Positions 12,601-24,746 of a stretch of 64,000 bases of DNA are shown piece after piece. The DNA comes from Lateolabrax maculatus. Its lineage: Eukaryota; Chordata; Actinopteri; Acropomatiformes; Lateolabracidae. Made by a program: the position numbers and the translations under genes. The notes under the pieces were generated by a model that saw nothing but the letters and a program-made list of their open reading frames with translations, searched no databases and was not told the DNA's origin. The stretch is taken from contig CM062219.1 in NCBI GenBank assembly GCA_031216445.1, forward strand, positions 20,444,501 to 20,508,500, given 5' to 3'. Each line of letters opens with the position of its first letter. Position 1 is the stretch's first letter.

Positions 12601-12720
12601 CCACAAGTGTGCCCTCAGAGAGGGTTTTCACACATAACACGATACCATGATACCATAAAACAATGGTATTTTTGCCTTAGGTTATCATACCATCTAAACG
12701 TCATACAGGCCCATGTCTAC
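9640..12720 (+). pseudogene. Degenerate hAT transposon with BED finger and out-of-order transposase segments
   Basis: A possible left end near 9640..9710 has ACGGTTACCGGTTTCATA. A BED zinc-finger remnant at about 9860..9955 includes KRGNTSNLSHLRDHQPLLYS. A mid-transposase piece at about 10795..11270 includes CRRLVYSFSRGWKKRRKL and SAIKPVLDHIPCNLLVEKDK. The N-terminal catalytic-side piece at 11500..12170 includes FTAIDMMFFQAVEKPVF, ATTDLWTS, PYISFTLHFLFPDW and ITTDNTTNM. The C-terminal dimerisation block at about 12440..12630 includes LYLSRPPISSDADPLA and CSPATSVPSERVF. A probable right end near 12640..12720 has GGTTATCATACCATC. All parts have stops and frameshifts. The piece at 10.8-11.3 kb should come after 12.17 kb in an intact hAT protein. 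Confidence 0.72.
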
Positions 12721-12729
12721 TAGCGTCAA

Positions 12730-13829
12730 TAGTCATATGTGGAGTTATGGTACGTTACTAACGTGTGTGCCTCTCCATCTTGAAAGAGCAACGGCCCCAT
12801 TTTGCTGTGAGTGAGGGAAGAGAGCGTGATGAGAAGGACCCAAAGGCAGGATTGGTTAATGTAGTGTAAGATGAACTCAAATCATTAGAGGGCAAGTTGG
12901 AGAAGTGAAACATGCAGGAGTTGTGGGATGTAAACATGTTACTTGGGTGTAATAATGAAGAGCAGATGGAGAAGGCTAAGAAAATGATTGGGGTTGGAAA
13001 AGTCAAAGTAGTGAGAGCAGAGGTTCGCTTGATGCAAGGGGAATAATAAAGGTTAATATGGAGGAACTGGTGGAGAACTTGAAGGTGCAGAATAGTTCAG
13101 TTAAAAGTGCCTAAAGCATGACAAGGGGAATCGAGAAAAAGTAGACTGAAAATACACATTTGCGAATTAGTCTGGCAATGCCAGGCTAGGTTGATACTAA
13201 TAATGATTTAAATCCTTCAGTGGAATATAGTTAGTAAAAGAGAGAAACCAGACTATGTTGTGTATTCAGGATTTCTGGTTAAAACCTTACATGAATTTAG
13301 TTTTATATGGATATGTGGCAATAAGGCAAAGTTTAAGTATTTAAACTAGTGAAAAGAACGCATCACGAAAACAGAATGGAACAAAGTACAGAGATATCCT
13401 TATGAAAACCAGAGCGCACAGGATCTCAGGTTCATCTTCCAACAGGACAATGACCCTGAACACGCAGCCAAGACAACGCAGGAGTGGCTAGGCACGACTC
13501 TTTGAATGTCCTTGAGTGGCCCAGCCAGAGCTCTGACTTGAACCCAGTCAAACATCTCTGGAGAGACCTGAAACTGGCTGTCCCCCGACGGCCCCCATCC
13601 GGGAGCATATCTTTGTTCCCACGGTTCTATGTTCCAGGGTCCTATGTTCCTCAGCTCAGTATCCTCTTAACATGACACATAAACCCTAAAAATAAATATC
13701 ATACTTTGTGTGCCAAGGACTTTTTTTCTTTTTGGCATGGTATCGAAAGAGGTACAGAGTATCGTTTTTTTTTTTTTTTTATACTAGTATGTCTCAAAGT
13801 TTCAAATTCTGGTATTGTGACAACCTTAG

Positions 13830-13865
<36 letters not shown>

Positions 13866-15390
13866 TGTCATTGAACAAACACTAGAACTTTTTATTTTAT
13901 TTATTTTTTACATAAGCAGGTTTTTTTTAAAGAGTTTAGTCTTTTGAGTATTTACTGCAGACAGAGTGCAGATTTACTTAAGCAAACAGAGACAATGCGG
14001 ACAATAAAAGTGCCAAAAAAATTTCTTTTAAGTTCAGCAATTTTGTGTCGCACTTGTTATTATTATTAAATTGTTGTATTTTATCAGATACAGAAAAAAA
14101 AAAACAACAACTAGATGATGTCGGCAATATATATCAGCCATCAGCTGCCCTGCTCTCTAAATATCGGCAGTGGACATTGAAAACCATATTAGTCAAGCAC
14201 TAGTGAATACTACAGATATAGAGACCGTAAGTATATGGACCATTTACAGATTTTTACAAATGGATCAAAAGGATCCACAAACAGATGCAACAGGGTCTGC
14301 AGTTGTGATTCCCAGTCACCAGGTGGAAATAAGCAAAGACATCCTGTTATTTGAATGTATACTGTTTAACTGTTTACAATGCTGATGGCTGAACAGGTGA
14401 GACCAACCGAAATACACACATTATATCTCATCTCATATCCCGTCAGCACTTATGTAATGGATGGTAAGGTAAGGGAACTAACAGGAAACGAGTAACAATA
14501 AACAGGCTGAGAATTAGACACATCAACCTTAACAGCACACTTTTCATTATGGGAAAACATCCAATAGCTCAATGTGACCAGTGTCATGCAAAATGCACAG
14601 TGAATACTCTTATAACATGCAGGAAATATACAGCAGAAAGACAAGTGATGGTCACACAATTACAGAAAACAGGGGAAGTAGAGGCCAGTGTGAAAAGTAT
14701 ATTTGAGTCCACACTCTTTAATATCCTGACAGTGTGGGGGGCAGAGGGTCCAGAGCTACTGGACTAATTACACAGCTTTAACTGAAAAATAGACATTGTG
14801 GAAGACAATATCCAGAAGGAGGCAGTAAAGCAATGATAAGGGGGCCAACTGCCATAAAAGAAGATGAACACTGGAAAAATATTACATTCATACAGTGTAT
14901 ATGCTTGATGTTTATGTATGGATATATTTATATGTTATGTAGCCTACATATGTACATTTTAAGACGTTATACAATCTATGGTCTGTTCATCATTATTCTC
15001 AGGTGACATGACAAGCAGTTACTTGGCAGTACTGCTCAGTTCACTTGTACACCAAAACTCCCTTAAAAATTGGCAATCTAAAACTTGCGTTGCTTTTTGG
15101 CTAAATTAAACTGAAAACACAACCGGACCTATACTTTTCCTAATCCCGGAGGTACTTTACTTTAAATCGGCATCAGTCACTTGCGGCAGTTATAATGCGT
15201 TTTAGTGCAATTTTAACTATATTTTCGGTTCCCCTCATGTATATCCAGCTAGCTCATGCCTCACAGGTACTTACCACAACATGCGGCGGAGGGCGGTAGT
15301 TCACAGCGACAGCAGGTTGGTAAAGTTGAGTCGAGTCCCGAGAGTTCATGAAGTCCGTAAAGCGTGTTGAGCATGGTGTTAAGGCTCGCC
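12730..15390. other. Intergenic spacer with a Tc1 fragment and GT repeat
   Basis: Apart from the Tc1 fragment (13360..13620) and a GT run (13831..13867), I see no conserved coding sequence. Short open frames such as 14170..14385 and 14549..14767 have no recognisable motif or splice context. Confidence 0.45.
13360..13620 (+). pseudogene. Tc1/mariner transposase C-terminal fragment
   Basis: Reading across frameshifts gives FQQDNDPEHAAKTTQEWL, then LEWPSQSSDLNPVKHLWRDL. This is the classic DDE region of fish Tc1 transposases: the second Asp in QQDNDPxH and the Glu in NPIExLW. The Glu has become Lys (NPVKHLW), so catalysis would be lost even without the frameshift. No inverted terminal repeats were found. 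Confidence 0.85.
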
Positions 15391-15399
15391 ATGCCGGCC

Positions 15400-15600
15400 G
15401 TGTGTGTCTCCGCTGACAGCCGTGAGTAAACTTTATCGCCAGCTTCGTCGCGTGTGAGGCGGAACCATGCGGGCCAGAGCGACTCCGGACCAGCTCACCG
15501 TCAGTTAGCTGCACCCGGGAGCCCGGCAGTCCCCGCCGCGCAGGGCTGGACGCGACATGTACTGAAAAGGAGACATTTTTGGAGTCGAAATGTACGTGTT
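15400..15600 (+). promoter_or_regulatory. las2: CpG-rich region, probable start of the LAS2 transcript
   Basis: A compact CpG-rich island (GTCGCGTGTGAGGCGG, CCCCGCCGCGCAGGGC) lies 0.8-1.0 kb upstream of the LAS2 ATG exon and is the only CpG-dense stretch nearby. The ATG-bearing exon begins after a TTTTTGTCAG acceptor at 16380, which implies at least one upstream non-coding exon. The exact exon boundaries are not determined. Confidence 0.45.
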
Positions 15601-16384
15601 TTATTTTGCTTTGCTACAGATTTTACATCAGATTTGATCCGAACTCTGTGTTTAGCCTGGTAACGCTGCTAAGTTTAGTTTTAACGTCAGTAGTGATTTT
15701 ATCTAACTTTTGAGATTTATTCAATATGTTAAGTCAGCAGGGTTGTGTCACAGGACATTGTATAAACACTAAACTACCGTTATTAAAGTCGTTACTGATC
15801 ACTGAAACTGTTAGTTATAGTTAGTGGTTAGTAGTGTTTTCTTTGGGTTTTGGTTGTTGTTGAGCTAGCTAGCTGTTGGCGAGGCTACAGACTAAATAGC
15901 AAAGTAACGTCTGCTGGTTTCAAACATCCGAACTAACCCGCTCGATCCTGACCGCACACTGACCCTGTACCGCTGCGTCCCTCCACCGTCAGCCAGGTTA
16001 ACATCGTCTGAATTTCAACCTTAACATCAATATCATTGATGGGTAAATCTGACAGACGCTTTCCACTGGTATCTGTCAGCCTACACCGACTTCTGTGGCT
16101 CATCAGGCGATCTGACCTGATTAGAAGTGTCAGTCGTTGGATCACACATTATGATAGCTGTTATCCGTTGTGACCCCGTAGACCCTTAAATAGGGCCACT
16201 ACAGGGCAAATGAAGAAAAAGGTCCTCACCTCTTTGCTTGTGTTTAAGTTCTGTTTATGTTTTTTCTAAACACACCTTCCTCCACAGTGAAGATTTTCAG
16301 TCCTCCACAGGATCACACCAGCTTTTCTCTCTGCGTTTCAGTGATGGATGACCTCAGCATGTACTCATTGTTGTTTTTGTCAGC

Positions 16385-17168
16385 ATGGAGTCCGGCGACC
16401 TGCTCGGGCACTGTCTGTCTCCGGAGTCGACGGTGACCTCCTTGCTGTCCAGCTCAGGTCACCTGAGGAGCAGCCTGCTGGCTCCTGAACACAACAGCAC
16501 CTTCAGATACAGAGAAAAGGTTCACTCTGCTTCTACTGTTTCTACTGGAGTCCCCTTCCTACAGCAGTATTACCATTAATGTTGTGTTCATTTCTTAAAT
16601 GATTTCGTGTTCTTCAAGTTAAAAGCCCTCCAGCTGCCTCACACTTAACGCCCTGCAGTGGTGCCCCCTGGCTTCATGTCCTGATCGATTGACTGATTGA
16701 TTGCAGAACTATGACTCAGCCTCTGCAGCGTTGGATGCCTATATCGCAGACTTTGAGAGGAGTCGTCAGAACAGCGAGTCGCGGACAGGAGGGTTGGTTC
16801 TGCCCCACGATCGGCCCTCCACGCCAAGCAGACCCAGACTGAGCACGCTCAGAAACAGAGATGGTAGGTCACAACACAGACGTCACTGAAAAGCAATGTG
16901 GAGGCTTTCAGTGGTCCACTCAGTTGGGTCAGGTCCAAATTCTATCTGCTCATATCTGGTCTGTTAGGATTCTGTTGTATTGCTGGAGGTCTGTGTGTCT
17001 CTATGTCTGTATGTCTAATACCCCAGTGGATCCAAGTGGTCTCTCTATCATGTGGTCCGACAATGTTAAAGTAGTGGAATGCTAAATCAGTAAAGAGGTC
17101 ATTGGGATTGGATGGAAATTGGATTAAAACAGTATTTGTGTTAAAAAGATAAACCCAGATCATGGTGA

Positions 17169-17208
<40 letters not shown>

Positions 17209-19648
17209 ATTAATTCATCAAATAAACAAGTTTGTTTTAATGTATTAAACAGTCTGTATCAGATTCTTTTAATGTTACTGTCCTTATGTTTTTTTTTGTT
17301 TGGACCCACAGTGCTCAGGGAGAGTTTGACCGATAGGGAGTTGGACTTCCTGAACCTCCCTGTAAGCTCTCTCCATCACCACGGCAACCGAGATAGACTC
17401 TCCATGACGACAGACGAGCTGCTGTCTATCCCTTACGACGGCTCGATGCCCGTCACCCACACCTCTGCCTTCATCCAAGGTCTTAAACGCACCACCAACA
17501 CCCCTGTCTCTATCCAAGGTCTTTAAACGCACCGCCAATACCTCTGCCTTCATCCCAGGTCTTGAATACAGTAACTTTTGGATGATGGCATGTCTGTATT
17601 TAAGACATTGTTTGGTTAAATAATGAATGGGTTGATAATCGATACATGAATCAATAACAGTATTGATTAGTAGCCGTCTTTGTGTCAGCCTGCATGTCTC
17701 AGAGGTTCCTTTAACTCGTCTTGTCTGCTGATCCAGGGCTCTTGTCCCAGTCAGGAGCCTCCCAGCCCTGCCCATCCTTCTCCAGACCAGCACACAGAAC
17801 CTGGGACAGACTCAACAGCAGCCACGCCGCCCCCCGACTGAACCACCACCACCACCACCCTCATTCAACCAGGACGCCCAGGAGCTCCAGGTTCATGCTG
17901 CAGTGTTTTCTGAAGCATGTCTGCTCTGTCCTGTAGAAGGCCTGCATCACACTTTACATTTCATCACTGTCTCCTCCCCTCCAGGTGCAGAGGAAGAGCA
18001 GGGGCAGCCATGTTGAAACCAGATGTTGACATCTCCTCAGCCAACTGCTATAGGGTGACTATCGTTCACATCGTATTTGTTTCTTTAAGGTCTGGAACAT
18101 TCTCTGTCTTGGGATCTGATTCTGTGTTGGGCTATGCAACCCTACAAATGCAAAACGCAGTAACTACATATTTGGTTATAACCTGTCTCAGTAATTTCTA
18201 TGAAAACAGCCTTTTAAATTTGCACTAACCAGATGCAAAACACAGTCAAAATCTGCATTTTGGCTCTGTAGTGCTACTATCTTGGTAATCTAGCTAAGGT
18301 AGCTGGCTTAGCGTAAAGGCAGCTAGTTTATCAGATCTCATTGTTCGCTCCTTCAGTCAGCACACAGAGCAGCAGGGTCACAGTGGCCAGAGCCGTCTTC
18401 GTCGCTCCACCTCCCTCGCTGGTTCACCAGCAACAAGACTGACATGGACTGTTCTGGGATCACCAGCGTGCCGGACCTGATGTATCCCGCCTGGATCCAA
18501 CGCTGTGACCTCAGCGAGCCGCCCCCGCCCACAGAGTCAGAACTGTGGGATGACCACGGTACAACATTCCCTGCCGAGCACCAACACTGCCAGAGTCCCC
18601 AGTTCAGGCCTTCCTTAACACATATGGCACTACAGCATCACTGCTTTATGTATTTGACAAAAAGTATAAATACCAGAGTTTAAAAACAATAGTTTTACAG
18701 ATGCTCTCCGGATGAACTCAGTGGTATGACATGATGATAAGCTTAAATGTAACGTGAATGTTTGTAAAGGTAACAAATACTGTTGGAAAATAGTCTGTTA
18801 CTTATACAGCCAAACAGATTTGTATTAGAAAGAAATAACATTGTGGTTTAGCATTAGCACTACACTGCAATACAAGAACAATACTGCTCCTGTATTTCCA
18901 TGTCTTCTGCATGGATCATCAACTGGTGACGATGCTGACTTTTTGGCTGGGACACGCAGCTTTAGTCTCATTCTTTTATGTGATTAGCTACTTAGCTAGA
19001 CCTAATAAGATCTGTATTTCGAAACTGCTGTAGTGTTCAAACGTTGGTCTGTTTGCACCTTTACAAAATCAGTTGGGGTGCTCAAGTCCCTTTTTTTCCC
19101 CTTGGAAGTTCACCGTCCTCAATCTGAGAAGCACCTGATTCAGCTGCACACTGCTTAAAGAATCCCTTTTCACCTGATAAAATCTGCCAGTAAACTTGCC
19201 ACCGTTATCATTGTAAACTGCATATGTGCTGTGTGAGAATGGAAAAGTTGTCAGTCGACAGTAGTCGCAATAACTAAGAGCATAACTGAGGCTCAGCAAA
19301 CTGTCCACTGCAAGTATAACATGAATCATCATCATGAATCCCTGTGAAACACTTTGTTTTCTTTACAACCCATAATAAGAATTTTTACCCATGATGATGA
19401 TAATTGATGTTGAGTCTGATGTGGAATATGTTCAGCATTAGGAGTTTTGGTGAGGTTATATGTTGATCTTCCAGGTGTTCTTCCACCTGCAGCTCCCAGA
19501 ACCGGAGCTCCATCCTGGGTAGCAGAGCTGGAGGACGATGATCCCGACCAGACAGCTGCACAGGTGGGATTATTGTAATGATGTGTGACAACATAATCTC
19601 TTCTTAAAGTACACTTACTAGCTGTTACGGAGCTTTCAACCACATCTC

Positions 19649-19690
<42 letters not shown>

Positions 19691-20597
19691 ATCAGGTTGA
19701 CAGTCAGCAGACTCTTGGAAATCTGAGGCTTCAGTTTGCTGAACAGATTTCTCTACTCGCTGCAGAGAAAAAGAGCTCAGACATCATGGACACTCTCTTC
19801 AGAGGTAAAAATACAAATTGTTGATGTAAAACTACATCAAACGTGTGTTATAGAACCCTACAATATGTTTTTGCGGTTTGTTTTTCCTCTTGTCAGACAA
19901 CAGGATTGAGTCTTTGATCCAGAAGGCAGATCAGGTGTTGAAGTCTCTGTCTCAGAGTTCTGGAGGAGCAGACAGTATTGCAGATCCAGGTGAGGCCAGG
20001 ACTCGACCCGAGAGTTTCTTCTCTTACGGTTGTAAGCAGCAAAGCTAATGTTGGCTAACTGACACAGTTAGCCTCAAATTAGCATAAATAAAGCTCAAAA
20101 TAAAGATCACAAACATGTTGTTATTCAGGACAGTGTGAGACTTAGGTTGTAGTCCTACACAGGTTTTAATCTGTTAACATAGAAATCAATGTCAGGTGTG
20201 TAACTGAAGTAATTATTACCATAATAAAAGTGTTGCCATGGGAAATGACATCAGTCAAGAGAAACAGGTGGGGATTGTTCTTGATTCCCTCTAAACTTCA
20301 TACGTCTTGCTCACTGTGAAACACAAGAACAATAAATAGACTTGATGTCCGAGAGAAACATATTGAGCAACAAGCTAACACCGGTGGCTAACTGAAACAC
20401 ACTCAACTCAGCTGGGACGTCACTGGGTGGCTTTAACTGTAAAGCAGCTTGCTTGGTCATGTATTTCTTTATTTATTTTTGGCATTTTTTCTTTATTGGA
20501 AAGTATACAGTATACATTGAAATCTTAATCTCATTATACCATTGCTTCATCAAAGAGGATTATCACATATTTTCTCTTTTTGTTCTTACTGAATAAC

Positions 20598-20645
<48 letters not shown>

Positions 20646-21909
20646 AGTCAGTCATACTGATTGTGTTGAAGAAGCTGTCAGTCCACCAAGCACCGAGGAG
20701 CTGCTGCTCTGTTCTTCCTCACACTGTCGTCCATGCACTCTGTAAGACTTCTTTACACTCCCGTGATTAGTAGTTCTGATGTAGCGTGACCAAACACCCC
20801 GAATGATATGTGATGGTATGTTGAACCCGCAGGGACTCGGCAGCAGCAGCAGCAGCAGCAGAAGCTCTGACTGACAGAGGAGCTCAGGTAGTTGTTAGTC
20901 TGTCCTATCTCACTCACTTTTCACGGATCCACTGCAGTATCCTCCTTTTGTTAGCTTCTATTTAACTACAAACTCTTAACTACACCTCCACCAAGTCACG
21001 GGTCTTTGAGTTCCTGCAGTGGAACATTCCTATATGTCACCACTGCAGTCCCTCTTTCAGTCTGCTCTCTCTCCCAGGCTCAGGGATGCGGTGTCCACGT
21101 AAATGGCATCTTTAAGCAGCCTGGTCCTGTGGAGGCTCTGAAACAGATGCTGTTCAGACTGCAGGCAGTGGAGACAGAGCTTCAGAGGCAACAGCAGCAA
21201 CCGGGACCAGAAACTTCACCAGTCCCCGACAGGCTACAGACAGGGGAGACTCCAGTGAAGCAGGTGTGAACTGTCACTCTGCACTGTCCACACAGAGTTC
21301 CTGAACACACCTCAGACTTGACTCTGACACAGTCAACATGCAGCTGTGTTGTGAAGAACAAACCTCACTCTGTCTTGTCATGTTTTGTACGTAGGGAATG
21401 TTAACAAGACTCGGGTTATATGGAGTTGTGTTTGTGTTGCAGAGGCCTGAAGGTGAAGCAGAGGTGGACAGTTTTCCTGGTGGACCATCACTACAGAGGT
21501 AACACATTGCACATCTGACTTCTCACGCTAAAGTACTAGAATCCAGTCTCAAATCCTGTCTTGAGACAATTTTTTTTAGCTTTTTAGCATTGTTGTTTTG
21601 AGCATGTTAGCATGGTGAGGTTAGCTGGTAGCTCAGAGCAGTGCTCTGCCTTACAGAGGCGGCTGCAGCCCTGTGCTCCACCTCACTAACGTCAGCCTCT
21701 GGGTGCTGGCATGCTGTTTGCTTTAAGGAGCAATGTTTCTGATGAATGTTTCTATCCTCAGAGCTCTGTGTCACCTGAGCCGTCTGAAGGTGCTGGTGGA
21801 AGAACCCAGAGAGAAGCGGCCGGAGCAAGAGGAGGAGAAGTACGAAGACGAAGGACGCTACTCCTCCTCATCTGCCGACGGACTCATCTGCACTCAAGAA
21901 TCCTCCTGA
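16385..21909 (+). CDS. las2: C18orf54/LAS2 (lung adenoma susceptibility protein 2) homologue, 14 coding exons
   Basis: Coding exons, all phase-consistent: 16385..16519, 16707..16863, 17312..17479, 17737..17890, 17985..18054, 18357..18558, 19475..19563, 19696..19804, 19897..19989, 20648..20741, 20833..20887, 21078..21263, 21443..21498, 21762..21909. They total 1716 nt, giving 571 residues plus a stop. Blocks I recognise from human C18orf54 are the N-terminal ALDAYIADFE region, PRWFTSNKTDMDCSGI with VPDLMYPAW, APSWVAELEDDD, TLGNLRLQFAEQISLLA, PGPVEALKQMLFRLQAV and ALCHLSRLKVL near the end. The protein has no well-established molecular role. Late exons look helical or coiled-coil. An upstream non-coding exon is likely (CpG-rich stretch near 15,450), and an acceptor ends at 16384 just before the ATG. 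The 70-nt exon 17985..18054 is the least certain: it is needed to keep frame, but I recognise no conserved residues in it. Exon 11 carries a (GCA)6 run giving poly-Ala. An ATTAAA lies at 22154. Confidence 0.9.
17169..17207. repeat. (TTA)n microsatellite in LAS2 intron 2
   Basis: Thirteen uninterrupted ATT units. Confidence 0.95.
17461..17571 (+). repeat. las2: Tandem repeat of about 40 bp carrying a splice donor in LAS2
   Basis: Three diverged units each contain a CCTCTGCCTTCATCCAAGGT-like core and then CTTAAACGCACC. The first copy supplies the end of coding exon 3 (donor after CCAAG at 17479). The second and third carry CCAAGGTCTT and CCCAGGTCTT at about 17519 and 17557. Confidence 0.8.
19651..19687. 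repeat. (GT)n microsatellite directly upstream of a LAS2 acceptor
   Basis: A 37-bp GT run ends 8 nt before the acceptor ATCAG of the exon at 19696. Confidence 0.95.
20598..20645 (+). repeat. (TGT)n run forming the 3' splice site of a LAS2 exon
   Basis: Sixteen TGT/GTT units run straight into TAG at 20645..20647; the exon starts at 20648. Confidence 0.93.
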
Positions 21910-24746
21910 AGCTAAAGGCCTGTCTGTCAGAGCGAGGCTTGGATGTCAGTGTTCTCACTGTCCTTCTCTTACTGTTTCCTGTCACGTCCAGCAGCAATAG
22001 GAAACAGCAAAAGGTGCCATGGGATCTAGATGACGTCTGCTCTGGATTTTAATGAAATGTGTGTTTAAGAAATGTTAAGTGTTACATGAAGGCAGCCGTG
22101 AAACACAGTTGACTGTTCTGGTGGTTAAAAACTGAAAATAACCAACGATGTCCATTAAAGGAACAGTCTGCTGTTTTGGGAACTCCTCTTGTTTGACGTT
22201 TGACCAGAGTCAGATGAGAAGATTGTTCTATTAGCTTTAATGCTAATGCTAACGTCCTCCTTTGTACCTTTCTGTTTCTACATCTGTTGGGTAAAAACGA
22301 TACAACATGGAAATCAGATGGCTTCGGAGTTGTTTGAAGGTGGATTTTTTCCTCTTCTTATGGAGCTAGATTAGCAGTTTCCCCTGCTTCCAGTCTTTGT
22401 GCTAAGTTGAAATGTCAAGGACCTGTCTCTGTACTGAATCCACTGTTAATCGTCTGCTCATCTGACTCTGTGGAAGACTGAAAACAAGCTCTGCAGCGTC
22501 TCAATCAGACCCAGACTGAGAGAAGAAATGACCAGACAGACAACAATATCATCATCGTTCTACATGCAGATACAAGTATTTGTTCAGCTGTTGAGACACT
22601 AGAAGTGTCAAAGTGATATTCAAATGTGCCAATATGAATGAGGGATATAAGGTTGAACTGATTGTTACTGCACTGAAAGTGTCCTTTTTAATGATAAATC
22701 TTTCTATCCGTAGCCAGGATAGACAACGTGATTTCAACATGCCAACGTTGCCATATTATGATGTTAAATGTTACATGTTTCCGTGCTAAACGGTAAATAT
22801 TACATGCTGAACCTCAGCATGTTAACAGCCATTTGTTAATATGGATGTGAACATGCTGCGTGTAGCCACATTAATATTCCAACATTAGCATTTCAACTCG
22901 CCAACATTACCATATTCTAATGCTAAATGTTACGTGCTCACGTTAAGCATATTCTCCTGCTAAACACTCACTCAGTGTTACTGTGAAACGTCACATGCTA
23001 AACCTCAACAACAAAAAACAAATAGGGAAACTTTTGCAACTATACACACATTTATTTAGGCAAAGTTCTTTTTATTCTAATATTGATGCAATTTGCAGTT
23101 TGACATTTTGTTGAATGGAAAAATGCGTTAAAATTGCTTTTATTCCCCAAACAAAGGTACAGAAAGAAGTTTAGTTTTTTAATACAAAAGTGCCTCAAAA
23201 AACAATGGAACATGGATGCCTAATGACAGCCAAAGTCTGTCAATAAAAGGTCACTGAACCCTTTTAATAGTGGATAATTAATGGATGTAGTGCAGTATGG
23301 AATGTGCTCAGTGTTTTTTACCCTGGACAAACACAGCAAGGCAACTATGTGTAGACTTCTAGTTTTATTCTTTCTTTATGAATTTTAGTCAGTATGATTT
23401 GGAAAGGAAACAGAAAATCAGACTATTGATCCGTTAGTATTTTATTCACATTTTGTCTCTGTGTCTTGATGAAGACAGAATGTCTCTCGTTTTATGTTTC
23501 ACGCCAAATCAGCGTTCAGGCAGGTGACTTGAACGTGAAAAGATATTTGTTTTGTAACAGTGTTTGACATGTTTGTATTTCCATATAACTGTCTTTTAGC
23601 TCACATTAAAACAGCTTATTTTTAAGTTTATTCTTAATCATTTTAATTTCAACATTAATAAGAATTGGACCTCTTTCACGACTTCCTTGAACCTTATATC
23701 CTTTAAAATATTCTTTAACACAAAGATGAGTTTTTTTTTTTTTCCAAACTTTATTGAATGTGTAGGAGGCCATAGAGGACATGCACATCCAATTTGGCTT
23801 CTATAACGTTGGGAGACTTGTGAAAGACATTTTAAAAAGAATGGTCAGAAATGATGCAGCAGCGGACGAGATATCCTGAATTCTGTTATGAACATCTCGG
23901 AGGTCACCGAGATAACTGATGACATCATCAAGGTTATGTTTATCACCTTGGCAGAGCGACAGGACATCATACAACTGTTGTCACTGGCTGAGCTCTACTA
24001 ACTATAACCAGCAAACTGAACTTTATGTGTAAAGTCTGTGGAGTGCACCTTTAATCTTCTAAAACTACACCTTTTCGTAACCAATTAAAACTGAAGGCTT
24101 TATCTCTTGTGGCATTATTCCATATATACGTATATTTTGTTATGTAACAATGGAAATGGAAAGTGTTTGCTAGTTGTTCTAGTTAATGTTAAGGGGCTGA
24201 ATCCACATGGGTCACTTTTTCTTTTTTTTTGTACAGTAAAAGGGTAGATTTTATTTTTTTGAGGAAATTATTGTGAATTTCCTCTGAAATTAGGATCTAA
24301 CAGTTATCTGTGATCACTAGCAGATTCGTTTGAACGCTTGTTACACCGAGATTAGAGCAGGGTATTACACCTCAATGGCTTTTGGGATATTAACCAAAAT
24401 GTGCTAAATCTGTCATGTTCTGAAAGCTTCAGAGGTCAGATCAGACCCATAATGATCTTTATTCTTTGATCAGACGGACCCTAATAGAAATAATCTTGAG
24501 ATTATTATATTCTTACATGGCTGCATTTAACATTAAATAATCTTGGCTTTTGTTCAGTAACAAAAAAACTAAGCTGTCCAAAAAACATAGCGTCTTGGTA
24601 CAGATTCTGTTACCATGTATTGTGTTGGTACTGTAACACATGTTGAGAGAGAGTCATTGCATTACCACAAGAAAACAAAATTTAAAAAAATAATCTGCTG
24701 ACAGCAGGCCAATCTGATCTAAAACATCCTCCTCCTTCTCACAGTG
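21910..24746. other. LAS2 3' UTR and intergenic DNA between convergent LAS2 and spag16
   Basis: No coding sequence is seen. About 22150..22420 holds parts of a fish interspersed repeat, including a reverse-oriented TTTCCCCTGCTTCCAGTCTT. 22720..22990 is a patch of recurring ATGTTACATGCTAAAC-like words. The last 300 bp are the probable spag16 3' UTR. Confidence 0.5.
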
